A DNA stretch of 64,000 bases from the NCBI RefSeq assembly GCF_030123065.1, contig NZ_CP126093.1, positions 4,346,001-4,410,000 of the forward strand, written 5' to 3'. A program made the translations under genes and the position numbers. The notes under the pieces were generated by a model that was given only the letters and a program-made list of their open reading frames with translations, was not told the origin of the DNA and ran no database searches. The DNA is from Neobacillus sp. DY30. GTDB taxonomy: Bacteria > Bacillota > Bacilli > Bacillales > Cytobacillaceae. Numbering within the stretch: position 1 is the first letter of the stretch; every line of letters begins with the position of its first letter. Shown in pieces: positions 34,651-42,965 of the stretch.

Positions 34651-35838
34651 TTATGCTAACTCAACGATCGTTGCTACCCCTTGACCGCCGCCAATACAAA
34701 GAGTTGCTAATCCTTTTTTGGCGTTTCTGCGTTTCATTTCATGAATCAGCGTAACGAGAATTCTTGCACCGCTTGCACCGATTGGGTGACCTAGTGCAAT
34801 CGCCCCGCCATTAACATTTAAGATATCTTTATTAAATTGAAGTTCACGGTCAACGGCTAATGCTTGTGCAGCAAATGCCTCATTTGCTTCAATTAACTCA
34901 AGCTCTTCTATAGAAATAGATGTTTTTTCAAGCACTTTCTTTACAGCAGGTACTGGACCAATTCCCATAATGCTTGGATCTACACCGGCACTCGCATTCC
35001 CTTTAATCGTGACTATTGGCTTTAATCCTAATTCATCCGCTTTTTTACGGCTCATTACGACTAAAGCTGCTGCACCATCATTGATTCCAGACGCATTACC
35101 AGCTGTTACGCTGCCATCTTTTTTGAATGCTGGGCGTAATCCAGAGAGTTTTTCGGCAGTTGTTCCTTTTTTCGGATATTCATCAGTATCAAAAACAATT
35201 GGATCTCCTTTACGCTGTGGAATAACGACAGGGACAATTTCATCTTTAAATTTACCTGCTTCAATTGCCTTTACAGCTTTCTCCTGACTCCATGCTGAAA
35301 ACTGGTCTTGCTCTTCTCTCGTAATCGAATATTTATCAGCTAAGTTTTCAGCTGTATTTCCCATATGATATTGGTTAAAAACACATGTCAGACCATCACT
35401 AGTCAAAGTGTCTACTAATTTTTGATCACCCATTTTAAAGCCTTCACGGGCATTTTTTATTAAGTAAGGAGCCTGGCTCATATTCTCCATTCCACCAGCA
35501 ACAACAATCTCAGCATCTCCTGCTAGAATAGCCTGTGCTGCTAGGTGAACAGCCTTTAATCCTGAGCCGCAAACTTTATTGATTGTCATCGAGGAAACAC
35601 TTTCAGGAATTCCCGCAGCGATAGCAGCTTGTCTTGCAGGGTTTTGACCAAGACCAGCCTGGAGCACATTTCCTAAAATAACTTCGTCAACTTGTTCCGG
35701 TCTCACGCCTGCTTGTTCTAGCGCTCCTTTAATGACCGTCGCTCCTAATACTGGTGCCGATACATTTTTTAAACTCCCGTTAAAATTACCTAATGCGGTA
35801 CGAACTGCGCTAACAATTACTACTTCTGTTTGACTCAT
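34651..35838 (-). CDS. Acetyl-CoA C-acetyltransferase (thiolase)
   Basis: Thiolase that condenses or cleaves acetoacetyl-CoA/acetyl-CoA. 395 aa from the ATG with GGAGAGG six bases upstream (a frame ten residues longer exists). Catalytic residues: nucleophile C90 in NKVCGSGLKAV, His in ALGHPIGASGARIL, and Cys in LCIGGGQG. It leads the scoAB genes, suggesting use of acetoacetate or breakdown of a storage or ketone compound. It could equally be a general beta-ketothiolase such as MmgA; chain-length preference cannot be read here. Confidence 0.92.
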   Translation of the reverse strand: MSQTEVVIVSAVRTALGNFNGSLKNVSAPVLGATVIKGALEQAGVRPEQVDEVILGNVLQAGLGQNPARQAAIAAGIPESVSSMTINKVCGSGLKAVHLAAQAILAGDAEIVVAGGMENMSQAPYLIKNAREGFKMGDQKLVDTLTSDGLTCVFNQYHMGNTAENLADKYSITREEQDQFSAWSQEKAVKAIEAGKFKDEIVPVVIPQRKGDPIVFDTDEYPKKGTTAEKLSGLRPAFKKDGSVTAGNASGINDGAAALVVMSRKKADELGLKPIVTIKGNASAGVDPSIMGIGPVPAVKKVLEKTSISIEELELIEANEAFAAQALAVDRELQFNKDILNVNGGAIALGHPIGASGARILVTLIHEMKRRNAKKGLATLCIGGGQGVATIVELA

Positions 35839-36056
35839 TCTTTTCCTCTCCTTTATGTACTGTTTCAATTTAATAATTCGAGTGCGAGCTCTGAAAGTCC
35901 TCTAATTTTGTCAAAATTTCATTTATTCTTCATATTTAGAATACAAATCGTATATTAAATTTATTCCTTCGTCCTAGCTTTCTTTAACATGAATAATCAT
36001 GCTTCCTTATAAGCACCTTATTAAATGAAACCACTTCGAAGGGAGTCCTGACAGTT

Positions 36057-36197
36057 ATGAGCCAAAAACGTGATAAAGGATACAGCCAAAAAGGTAAAGA
36101 TTATGCAGAATCTGCCGGTACTGGTAAACGAATTATTGCTGCCGAGGAAATAGAAAAAGCAACTCATCCAACGAAGAGACAAAATGCTGAGCAATAA
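36057..36197 (+). CDS. Small charged protein, unrecognised
   Basis: 46-residue hydrophilic peptide (MSQKRDKGYSQKGKDYAESA...), rich in Lys, Glu, Gln and Ala, with no hydrophobic core. It is preceded by GGGAG and followed at once by a strong terminator, which supports a real monocistronic gene. The composition resembles small acid-soluble or stress-related Bacillus peptides, but I do not recognise a family. Confidence 0.65.
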   Translation: MSQKRDKGYSQKGKDYAESAGTGKRIIAAEEIEKATHPTKRQNAEQ

Positions 36198-36204
36198 ATT
36201 TTTA

Positions 36205-36232
36205 AGCCGCTAAATGGAGTTAGCGGCTTTTC
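36205..36232 (+). terminator. Intrinsic terminator after the small charged protein
   Basis: 8-bp stem AGCCGCTA/TAGCGGCT followed by TTTCC on the plus strand. Confidence 0.75.
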
Positions 36233-36302
36233 CTATGTTAAAATAAAGCCACCACCAATTACCAAATAATGACTGCTACTAAAACCTTTTGGAGGTGTAA
36301 AT

Positions 36303-37214
36303 GTGAGAAAGGCTTTGCGAGCTCTTTTAATTTCATTCTTGATTACATTTTCTTTAGGTTTTTATTTTACCAATAGGCTTATGTACATGAAAAAGAAGGA
36401 TGAACAATTTATAGTACAGCGGGAAAAGGAAGCGGGAAGATTTAACCCCGAGCATTTCGAATCACTTCCTAAGCGTGAGGTACTTATTGATTCCCCTTTT
36501 GGCTATCCCATTAAAGCGCTGCTGGTAGAACCACATACATCCAATCGCTATGTCATTATTTCACATGGAGTGACGGAAACAAAAATCAATTCGATTAAGT
36601 ATATGAATCTTTTCTTAGAGCGTGGTTTTAATGCAATGATTTACGACCATCGCCGCCACGGTGAATCTGGTGGAAAAACTACTAGCTTCGGTCATTTTGA
36701 AAAATTCGATCTCAAGGCAGTAATTGATTGGTTAAGAAACGAAAAGGGTCCTGCACTTACGCTCGGAATTCATGGAGAATCGATGGGGGCAGCTACCATG
36801 CTTCTTTACGCTGGTATGCTAGAGGATGGAGCAGATTTTTATATAGCGGACTGTCCGTTCTCTGACTTAAAAGAACAAGTATCTTACCAGCTAAAAAAAG
36901 AACTTAAGAATATTTCAACATTATTAATTCCCATAGCTGATTTTATTTTACGGCTTCGTGAAAAATATTCAATCCGACACGTCTCACCCATATCCGTAAT
37001 TGAAAATATTCAACATCCTATTTTATTTATTCACAGTGAGAACGATGATTTTATTCTCCCTGCCATGACAAAGGAATTATATGAGAGAAAGCAAGGTCCA
37101 AAGATGCTGTATCTTGCCGCAAATGGCCGTCATGCGCAGTCGTTTAATGAGAATCCAGAAGAATATCGCAGAGCCATAGACGAATTTTTAAATAAATACG
37201 TTGGGTATGCTTGA
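36303..37214 (+). CDS. yqkD: Alpha/beta hydrolase YqkD
   Basis: 303-aa alpha/beta hydrolase with an N-terminal membrane anchor (residues 5-22). The nucleophile elbow is GIHGESMGAATML (Ser of GESMG, about residue 162). The acid is in the HSENDDFI segment and the catalytic His in NGRHAQSF. An oxyanion-type motif HGVTETK is near residue 80. The start is GTG with GGAGGTG five bases upstream. It sits near yqkE/yqkF as in B. subtilis. Substrate unknown. Confidence 0.88.
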   Translation: MRKALRALLISFLITFSLGFYFTNRLMYMKKKDEQFIVQREKEAGRFNPEHFESLPKREVLIDSPFGYPIKALLVEPHTSNRYVIISHGVTETKINSIKYMNLFLERGFNAMIYDHRRHGESGGKTTSFGHFEKFDLKAVIDWLRNEKGPALTLGIHGESMGAATMLLYAGMLEDGADFYIADCPFSDLKEQVSYQLKKELKNISTLLIPIADFILRLREKYSIRHVSPISVIENIQHPILFIHSENDDFILPAMTKELYERKQGPKMLYLAANGRHAQSFNENPEEYRRAIDEFLNKYVGYA

Positions 37215-37299
37215 CCGAGGTTATTTTTGGAGATATACATGATATATCTTCATTAATTTGAATACATCTGTGTAAATTATTTTTAAAAGGGGTGTCAAA

Positions 37300-37506
37300 A
37301 TGACAAAGGTACAAATTAAAGTAAATGATAATGGTTCACTGCGGATTACTGGTGAGGTAGAATTGCTTGATGGTGCAGGTAATGTAATGGAAACGAAGCC
37401 AGCCTTTTCTCTTTGCCGCTGCGGTCTTTCCAACAACAAACCTTTTTGTGATGGTTCACATAAAGGAAAGTTTGACTCGCAAGTGCGAGTTGCAAAAGAA
37501 GAATAA
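37300..37506 (+). CDS. CDGSH iron-sulfur domain protein
   Basis: 68-aa protein with the complete CDGSH signature: CRCGLSNNKPFCDGSH (about residues 43-58), the three Cys and one His that bind a 2Fe-2S cluster. The N-terminal part is the usual beta strand region (GSLRITGEVELLDGAG). Such proteins are implicated in redox or Fe-S handling; no specific bacterial role is established. Single gene with its own terminator. Confidence 0.93.
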   Translation: MTKVQIKVNDNGSLRITGEVELLDGAGNVMETKPAFSLCRCGLSNNKPFCDGSHKGKFDSQVRVAKEE

Positions 37507-37514
37507 TTTCTACA

Positions 37515-37546
37515 GAAAAAGGACTTCTGATGGAGTCCTTTTTCAA
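37515..37546 (+). terminator. Intrinsic terminator after the CDGSH gene
   Basis: 10-bp stem AAAAAGGACT/AGTCCTTTTT with an 8-base loop, followed by C and A/T-rich sequence; it could also serve the convergent DinB-fold gene. Confidence 0.75.
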
Positions 37547-37564
37547 ATTAATCTACTTTTTTAA

Positions 37565-38059
37565 TTATCGAATTTTCCCTAAATGACGTACTAGCTGTCC
37601 ATAATGACCCGTTACATGCTTAACGATTAAATGGTCCACTAAAAATGATAACGGTTTTCCATCAAAATTAGGATTGTAACTTGGAGCTGTTTTTACTAAA
37701 TCCTCTTCTTTTACTTTTAACAGTGCTCCTTCTACTTTCGGTACTAAATTTTGTAATGCAGTTATAGCATCCTCTTTCTTAATACGTGATACAACAGTTT
37801 CATCCACTGCAGCTAAACGACGCACGTGTTCATGATTGCGCCCCCATTTTGCACCGGGAACAACTAGCAGCGCCTCCAAATCTTCAACCCAAAAATTTAC
37901 CGCCTCTAAAATATGAGAAACAATTTGCATACCGGACCATTCTGGTTCAGAAGGTTTAACATAAAGAGAACCCTCTTCCGTATTTCTCAATACCTCAGCA
38001 ATATCATCTATACTCTTTTTAAATAATTCCAACTTTTCATTCGGTACTGCCGTTGCCAT
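37565..38059 (-). CDS. DinB/YfiT-fold metalloenzyme, candidate maleylpyruvate isomerase
   Basis: 164-aa four-helix-bundle protein of the DinB/YfiT superfamily, which includes thiol-dependent transferases and the mycothiol-dependent maleylpyruvate isomerase. The metal ligands typical of the fold are present: H49 in QIVSHILEAVNFW, and the HxxxH pair H148/H152 in KHVTGHYGQL. The ATG has GGAGGAGG eight bases upstream. It lies directly downstream of the 3-hydroxybenzoate 6-hydroxylase gene in a gentisate cluster with no other isomerase. Isomerase activity (perhaps using bacillithiol) is an inference from context. Confidence 0.75.
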   Translation of the reverse strand: MATAVPNEKLELFKKSIDDIAEVLRNTEEGSLYVKPSEPEWSGMQIVSHILEAVNFWVEDLEALLVVPGAKWGRNHEHVRRLAAVDETVVSRIKKEDAITALQNLVPKVEGALLKVKEEDLVKTAPSYNPNFDGKPLSFLVDHLIVKHVTGHYGQLVRHLGKIR

Positions 38060-38095
38060 TGTTACATCCTCCTCCAATTCATTCATACATAAATT

Positions 38096-38132
38096 TAAAA
38101 AATGCGTTAGAGCCAGCTCTAACGCGTTTTTT
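38096..38132 (-). terminator. Intrinsic terminator after the 3-hydroxybenzoate 6-hydroxylase gene
   Basis: 10-bp stem GCGTTAGAGC/GCTCTAACGC with TTTTTT on the minus strand. It separates the hydroxylase from the DinB-fold gene. Confidence 0.85.
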
Positions 38133-38134
38133 AA

Positions 38135-39328
38135 TTAACAATTTACACGCTCATAATTTTTCTTGAAATAGCCATATAGGAAATCAACAACATGGTAGTC
38201 GGTTGGCTTGTGCTGATCGAAAATATAATTACGGAGTGCAAGTGCTGTTGGATCCTCCGCATGAATAATTTCGCCCCATCTGCGTGCTGATCCTTGTACC
38301 ATAGCAGAACGAGGAATTCGAATTTCTTGGTATGCATTAAATGCTTCCTCATAGGATTTATGTTCTTTTAATTTCTCACCTAATACAAACGCATCTTCGA
38401 GAGCTTGAACGCCGCCTTGTGCTAAATATTGAAGCATTGCATGACCAGAATCTCCTAATAATGTAATGTTGCCATTTGTCCAATTGTCAATTGGTTCACG
38501 GTCATACATTTGCCAGCGGAATTGACGGTTAATATAAGTTAAAGCGTTTTCAACCTTTGGATGGCAATTTTCAAAACGACGTGCCATTTCTTCTGGAGTT
38601 CCCCAGTCTTCTACAGTCGCGTCATATGATTTAAATACTACTACTTGGTTGTAAAGTTCTCCGCGGCGAACCGGGTATTGAACCATATGCAGGTTTGGTC
38701 CAATCCACATAATGACATCATCTAAGTCTAAATTTGCGGCATCAGCCACTTCTTCAATTGGAATCGTTCCACGGTAAGCTACATACGCAGAGTTTACCGG
38801 GTTATCATCAACCAACTGCTTCCGCATGTTTGATTTTACCCCATCCGCACCAATAACCGCTTCTGCACTAAATGTTTCACCATTTTGGTTAACAATTGTT
38901 ACAGTATCACCATTTTGTTCTGCAGTTTGAATACATTGGTTGGTAAAGAATTTAATATTGCAGTTTTTTTGACATGCTTCATAAAGAACTCTGTGTAAGT
39001 CGGATCGATGTAATACGATGTATGGCTGGCCAAATTCTTTTTGGAACCCTTCCCCTAAATCAAGGGTTGCTAATTCTTTCGCTGTATAAACATCTTTAAG
39101 GACAAGACGTTTTGGTAATACTGCATGCTTTAATATTTCTTCCTTTACACCTAAACGGTCTAATACTTCTAATGCATTGGGTGCTAACTGTATCCCTGCG
39201 CCCACTTCTCCAAATTCTGGTGCCTGCTCAAATACGGCTACTGATTTACCTGTTTCTTGGATTGATAGTGCCGCTGCTAAACCACCGATTCCCCCGCCTA
39301 CTATAATGATGTCGCTTACATTAGTCAT
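38135..39328 (-). CDS. FAD-dependent 3-hydroxybenzoate 6-hydroxylase
   Basis: Class A flavin monooxygenase, about 397 aa. The N-terminal FAD fold is IIIVGGGIGGLAAALSI, followed by the central DG motif (VIGADGVKSNMRKQL) and the second FAD motif LLGDSGHAMLQYLAQGG. The similar 3HB6H enzymes turn 3-hydroxybenzoate plus NADH and O2 into gentisate. Salicylate hydroxylases are relatives, but linkage to gentisate dioxygenase supports the 6-hydroxylase call. Of three close ATGs, the one with GGAGGGG eight bases upstream is used. It is divergent from the IclR-type regulator. Confidence 0.86.
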   Translation of the reverse strand: MTNVSDIIIVGGGIGGLAAALSIQETGKSVAVFEQAPEFGEVGAGIQLAPNALEVLDRLGVKEEILKHAVLPKRLVLKDVYTAKELATLDLGEGFQKEFGQPYIVLHRSDLHRVLYEACQKNCNIKFFTNQCIQTAEQNGDTVTIVNQNGETFSAEAVIGADGVKSNMRKQLVDDNPVNSAYVAYRGTIPIEEVADAANLDLDDVIMWIGPNLHMVQYPVRRGELYNQVVVFKSYDATVEDWGTPEEMARRFENCHPKVENALTYINRQFRWQMYDREPIDNWTNGNITLLGDSGHAMLQYLAQGGVQALEDAFVLGEKLKEHKSYEEAFNAYQEIRIPRSAMVQGSARRWGEIIHAEDPTALALRNYIFDQHKPTDYHVVDFLYGYFKKNYERVNC

Positions 39329-39395
39329 TGACATTTCCCCTCCATACGAGTTATTATGTTCCACAAATAGAGAACTTTGTTATCTTATAAGAAAA

Positions 39396-39424
39396 CTTTA
39401 AATCATTTTTCATCGATTCGTCAA
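39396..39424 (-). promoter_or_regulatory. Probable sigma-A promoter of the hydroxylase gene
   Basis: TTGACG and TTAAAG separated by 17 bases on the minus strand, about 70 bases before the hydroxylase start. The -10 is only a fair match. Confidence 0.4.
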
Positions 39425-39441
39425 CAAAAACTTTTAAAATT

Positions 39442-39453
39442 TAGAAATTTCTA
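39442..39453. promoter_or_regulatory. Perfect 12-bp palindrome in the divergent promoter region
   Basis: TAGAAATTTCTA between the hydroxylase and regulator genes. It is a candidate operator for the IclR-type regulator, but AT-rich palindromes also arise by chance. Confidence 0.35.
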
Positions 39454-39506
39454 TTAATCATTTTTTCTACTACAATCCAAAATCAACTGAAAATGGGGTG
39501 ATCATT

Positions 39507-40270
39507 ATGACAACTGAAACAAAAACAATCGGTATACAATCATTACAACTCGGGTTAAACATATTAGACATTTTAGCAATGGAAAAAAAACCTCTAAAGT
39601 TTACTGATATTCAGAACCTAACTGCTATGACGAAAAGTAATTTGTACAAATATTTATCTACACTATCCCAATTTGGATTAATCTATCGTAATCCTCATAC
39701 AAACGCCTACACGCTTGGACACAAATTAGTACAGTTAGGAAATGTTGCTCTAGGTCAAACTTCTTTAATTGAAGTGGTAATTCCCTATTTCAAAAAAATT
39801 ACTGAGAAAACCAATCTAACAGCCCTGCTGGCTGTTCCTTCTAAAAAGGGACCACTTGTTTCATATATACTTAGTGCTGATTATGGAATAAATATCGGTG
39901 CACAAATAGGAACACACTTACCTGTCTCTTCCTCGACTGGCATTGTTTTTTCTGCATTTGAAAAAGACGTCTTCATGAAAGAATGGGAGGAAGATTTTTA
40001 TCGAAAATGTTCAATGAGAGTGAACGGCAGCAGTACCAAGCGGAAAAAGAAAAAGCAAGAGGGTTGTTTTTTGCCTCTAAAACCGAACCTCTAATAAAGC
40101 ATGTTTCTTCTTTTAGTGTCCCTTTATTAAATTTCAACAATGAACTACTTGGTGCGATTACCATCGTAGGTATTACTGAGGAAGTACCAAAATCTGCAGA
40201 ACATCCGAATGGAAAATACGTTCTCAATGCCGCAAAGGAAATTTCAGCGTATTTTGGTTTCAGAAAATAA
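39507..40270 (+). pseudogene. IclR-family regulator, frameshifted at a T run near 39995
   Basis: Two overlapping frames make up one IclR-type transcription factor. The first frame gives the N-terminal helix-turn-helix (IQSLQLGLNILDILAMEKKPLKFTDIQ, MTKSNLYKYLSTLSQFGLI) and the start of the effector domain, then veers into a Lys-rich tail. The second gives the end of the effector domain (FFASKTEPLIKHVSSFSVPLLNFNNELLGAITIVG). Adding one T to the TTTTT run at 39995-39999 joins them into about 254 aa, normal for IclR. The ATG at 39507 has GGGGTG six bases upstream. It is either a real mutation or a sequencing error. Expected role: control of the gentisate genes. Confidence 0.8.
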
Positions 40271-40289
40271 ATTCTGAAAACAAATAATA

Positions 40290-40318
40290 TTGACAATCCT
40301 TTTGAAATATTTTAATAT
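40290..40318 (+). promoter_or_regulatory. Sigma-A promoter of the gentisate ring-cleavage genes
   Basis: Perfect TTGACA, 17-base spacer, then TAATAT, about 57 bases before the FAH-family gene start. A near-palindrome follows it downstream. Confidence 0.7.
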
Positions 40319-40331
40319 TTTTTTATAAATA

Positions 40332-40346
40332 GTGAACTAGTTTCAT
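40332..40346. promoter_or_regulatory. Candidate regulator operator
   Basis: Near-palindrome GTGAACTAGTTTCAT located between the promoter and the start codon of the FAH-family gene, where a repressor would block transcription. Compatible with an IclR-type inverted repeat; not proven. Confidence 0.35.
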
Positions 40347-40374
40347 AATTAGTGAAAAAACAAGGAGGCAAATC

Positions 40375-41325
40375 ATGAAACTTATTAATTTTACTGCCGC
40401 TGGGCATACACGTGCAGGGGCAATCGTTAATAACCAAGTAATCGACTTAAACTATGCTTACCAAGCACAGTTAAAAGCAGAAGGAAAATACCGATACGAA
40501 GCAATTGCAAAAGCCTATGTTCCGGATAATACTGACGAATTATACCAAGGTGGCAAAGAATCACTGATTCTGGCGCAAAATGCAATCGATTTCATTCTCG
40601 CCAATCCTGAAAGCTTCGATAAACAAGTGATACACAATCTCGAGGAAGTAAAGGTAGAAGCACCTGTTCAAAACCCAGGTAAAATTATTTGTGTTGGTCA
40701 CAACTACCGCGAACACATTTTAGAAATGGGTCGTGAAATTCCATCGAACCCAGTTATTTTTGCAAAATTTGCAAATACCATTTTAGGACCTGAGGATGAT
40801 ATTCCACACTACCCAATTTCTGATCAACTTGACTATGAAGCAGAATTTACCTTTGTTGTAGGGAAACAAGCCCGCAATGTTGCAGAAAAAGATGCATTAG
40901 ACTATGTAGCAGGTTATACCATTACAAATGACGTAACGTATCGTGATATCCAACGACGCACGCTCCAATGGCTTCAAGGAAAATCAGTAGATGGCAGCGC
41001 GCCAATGGGACCATATTTGGTAACTTCTGATGAATTACAATATCCATCTGGATTAGATGTTGTTCTAAAAGTAAACGGGGAAGTTCGTCAAAAAACGAAT
41101 ACTGCTAATCTAGTATTCTCTGTTCAAAAATTAGTAGCCTTCCTATCCAATTTAATGACGTTAGAGCCTGGAGATGTTGTATTAACAGGAACTCCTGGAG
41201 GCGTTGGAGTTGCGATGAATCCTCCGCAATTCTTAAAAGATGGAGACGTGGTTCGAATTGAAATCGACCAAATCGGTGCACTTGAAAATAAAGTAAAGGC
41301 AACGGAAGCGGCAGTTACTGTTTAA
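40375..41325 (+). CDS. Fumarylacetoacetate hydrolase family protein, probable fumarylpyruvate hydrolase
   Basis: 316-aa enzyme of the FAH superfamily. The core has GKIICVGHNYREH, the metal ligands E and E in LDYEAEFTFVVG with D in ITNDVTYRDIQ, the substrate loop LQGKSVDGSAPMGPYLVT and the C-terminal GDVVLTGTPGGVG. In a gentisate cluster this enzyme is expected to split fumarylpyruvate (or maleylpyruvate) into fumarate (or maleate) and pyruvate. GGAGG precedes the ATG. It is followed 81 bp later by the dioxygenase on the same strand, probably one operon. Confidence 0.88.
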   Translation: MKLINFTAAGHTRAGAIVNNQVIDLNYAYQAQLKAEGKYRYEAIAKAYVPDNTDELYQGGKESLILAQNAIDFILANPESFDKQVIHNLEEVKVEAPVQNPGKIICVGHNYREHILEMGREIPSNPVIFAKFANTILGPEDDIPHYPISDQLDYEAEFTFVVGKQARNVAEKDALDYVAGYTITNDVTYRDIQRRTLQWLQGKSVDGSAPMGPYLVTSDELQYPSGLDVVLKVNGEVRQKTNTANLVFSVQKLVAFLSNLMTLEPGDVVLTGTPGGVGVAMNPPQFLKDGDVVRIEIDQIGALENKVKATEAAVTV

Positions 41326-41406
41326 TAAGACATTGCAAGGGGTCAAGCAGCAATTACGCTGCTCCCCTTTTCTCTATAAAATTAGAAGGGTAAAGGAGAA
41401 TGTAAA

Positions 41407-42531
41407 ATGGCTGAAGTAAATCCAGAAGTTCAAGAGTTTATGAAAAGTTCACTTGTAACCGATTACACAAGAGATATTCAACAATACAACTTAGGGCCTC
41501 TTTGGGAGGCTATTCCTACAATTATGCACAAAACACCAAAGCCTCAAGCCCAAGCTTATCTTTGGAGTGATGAATTGATCAAAAAGAAAATGGCTGAAGC
41601 AGCTCAAATCTTTACACCAGAACGGGGCGGCGAACGCCGTGCGATTTATTTCCAAAATCCTGGCCTAACGTATCGTGAACCATGGGGATGGGGATCTACT
41701 ACTCAAACGATTTATGCAGCTGTACAAATGTTATTGCCAGGTGAAAAAGCTCCATCTCACCGTCACTCACAAAGTGCATTGCGCTTTATTTCTGAAGGTT
41801 CCGGTGCATATACGATCGTACAGGGTGAGCGAATCTTTATGGAAGAAGGCGACTTTTTAATTACTCCAAAGGGCTTATGGCACGGGCATGCCCATTTAGG
41901 TTCAGAGCCTATGTATTGGATGGATGCTTTAGATATCCCTACTATTTATGCAATCGGAGGTACCTTCTTCGAACCTTATGAAGATGGTTTACAGCAGCCA
42001 GATATTCCGGATAATTTTTCAGAGAGACGTTATCGCGGCGGTATGGTTCGCCCTGTTGGTGATGATAAATACACCGTTGCTCCACTTGCAAATTATAAAT
42101 GGGATCGCACGGTAGAAGGAATTAAGGGATTGATGGAATTCGATCCAGACCCACACCATGGTTTTGCAGTTGAGTACATTAACCCATCTACAGGTAAATC
42201 CGCTAACCCGACGCTTGGCACTAGAATGCAGCATTTACCGCATGGTTTCAAAACAAAGGCATTACGCCATACACATTCTACTGTTTACCAAGTACACAAA
42301 GGTTCAGGTCACACAATCATTAATGGTATTCGCTTCGATTGGAAAAAAGGCGATTACTTCGTTGTTCCAAACTGGGCTTGGTATGATCACTCTGCTGCAG
42401 AAGACTCTTACCTATTCTCAGTAAACGATTTACCAATTATGAATCGATTTGACTTAGAACAACAGCAATTGTTTGAAGAAAATAACGGCCACCAAAAAGT
42501 TACTGGTGAATTTAAAGCAGATTTCCGTTAA
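41407..42531 (+). CDS. Gentisate 1,2-dioxygenase (bicupin)
   Basis: Fe(II) ring-cleavage enzyme converting gentisate to maleylpyruvate, 374 aa with two cupin domains. The N-terminal cupin carries the metal ligands in APSHRHSQSALRFISEG (HxH, about residues 119-121) and a later His in LWHGHAHLG. The C-terminal cupin has ALRHTHSTVYQVHKGSGHT. This matches the GtdA type. The 1-hydroxy-2-naphthoate dioxygenase is a relative, but the neighbours favour gentisate. A long hairpin follows the gene. Confidence 0.92.
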   Translation: MAEVNPEVQEFMKSSLVTDYTRDIQQYNLGPLWEAIPTIMHKTPKPQAQAYLWSDELIKKKMAEAAQIFTPERGGERRAIYFQNPGLTYREPWGWGSTTQTIYAAVQMLLPGEKAPSHRHSQSALRFISEGSGAYTIVQGERIFMEEGDFLITPKGLWHGHAHLGSEPMYWMDALDIPTIYAIGGTFFEPYEDGLQQPDIPDNFSERRYRGGMVRPVGDDKYTVAPLANYKWDRTVEGIKGLMEFDPDPHHGFAVEYINPSTGKSANPTLGTRMQHLPHGFKTKALRHTHSTVYQVHKGSGHTIINGIRFDWKKGDYFVVPNWAWYDHSAAEDSYLFSVNDLPIMNRFDLEQQQLFEENNGHQKVTGEFKADFR

Positions 42532-42570
42532 GGAAAGTTCCAATCACAAATGCATTTCCAACAGAGATTA

Positions 42571-42614
42571 ACATAGAAAAGCGGCCTCTGATGTACGAGG
42601 CCGCTTTTCTATGT
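42571..42614. terminator. Bidirectional terminator between the gentisate dioxygenase and yolD-like genes
   Basis: Very long perfect stem of 18 bp (ACATAGAAAAGCGGCCTC and its complement) with an 8-base loop. It overlaps the last codons of the minus-strand YolD-like gene. Confidence 0.85.
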
Positions 42615-42938
42615 TAATCGGATATCTGCAATGGCTGTAATCGGTATACGATGTACCTCTTCAAAGTGATCAATAATATGAAGCCTCCCAGTTATCTGTT
42701 CCCAACGGTGAATTTTTCCAATGACGATTTCATAATTCCCCTTTCGATAATGGGTAATGGTGACCAATTGGTCAAATTCGATTGCCTCAGATAAGGTCAT
42801 ATTCATAAGTTCGAGCTGCTGCTCATCGATTTCTTTCTGCTCTTCATACTGATCTTCCTTGACCCAGTCTCTAAGCAATTTAATATGCTCAGGAAGCATC
42901 ATTGAAACCCATTTGATTCTTCCTCGGTCGCGAATCAT
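42609..42938 (-). CDS. yqjX: YolD-like protein (YqjX)
   Basis: 109-aa YolD-family protein. The N-terminal RDRGRIKWVSMMLPEHIKLLRDW is the family signature. YolD proteins are small partners encoded beside Y-family polymerases and are part of the SOS response in Bacillus. It follows polY2 (yqjW) by 27 bp on the same strand, matching the yqjW-yqjX pair, so LexA control through the boxes upstream of polY2 is likely. Confidence 0.87.
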   Translation of the reverse strand: MIRDRGRIKWVSMMLPEHIKLLRDWVKEDQYEEQKEIDEQQLELMNMTLSEAIEFDQLVTITHYRKGNYEIVIGKIHRWEQITGRLHIIDHFEEVHRIPITAIADIRLT

Positions 42939-42965
42939 TTAATTCTCCTCCTTACTCTTATTTCT

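Noticed and set aside
39995..39999. Programmed frameshifting or transcriptional slippage as the reason for the split IclR gene
   Set aside because: A run of five T is too short for efficient slippage and no stimulatory structure is evident; mutation or sequencing error is simpler.
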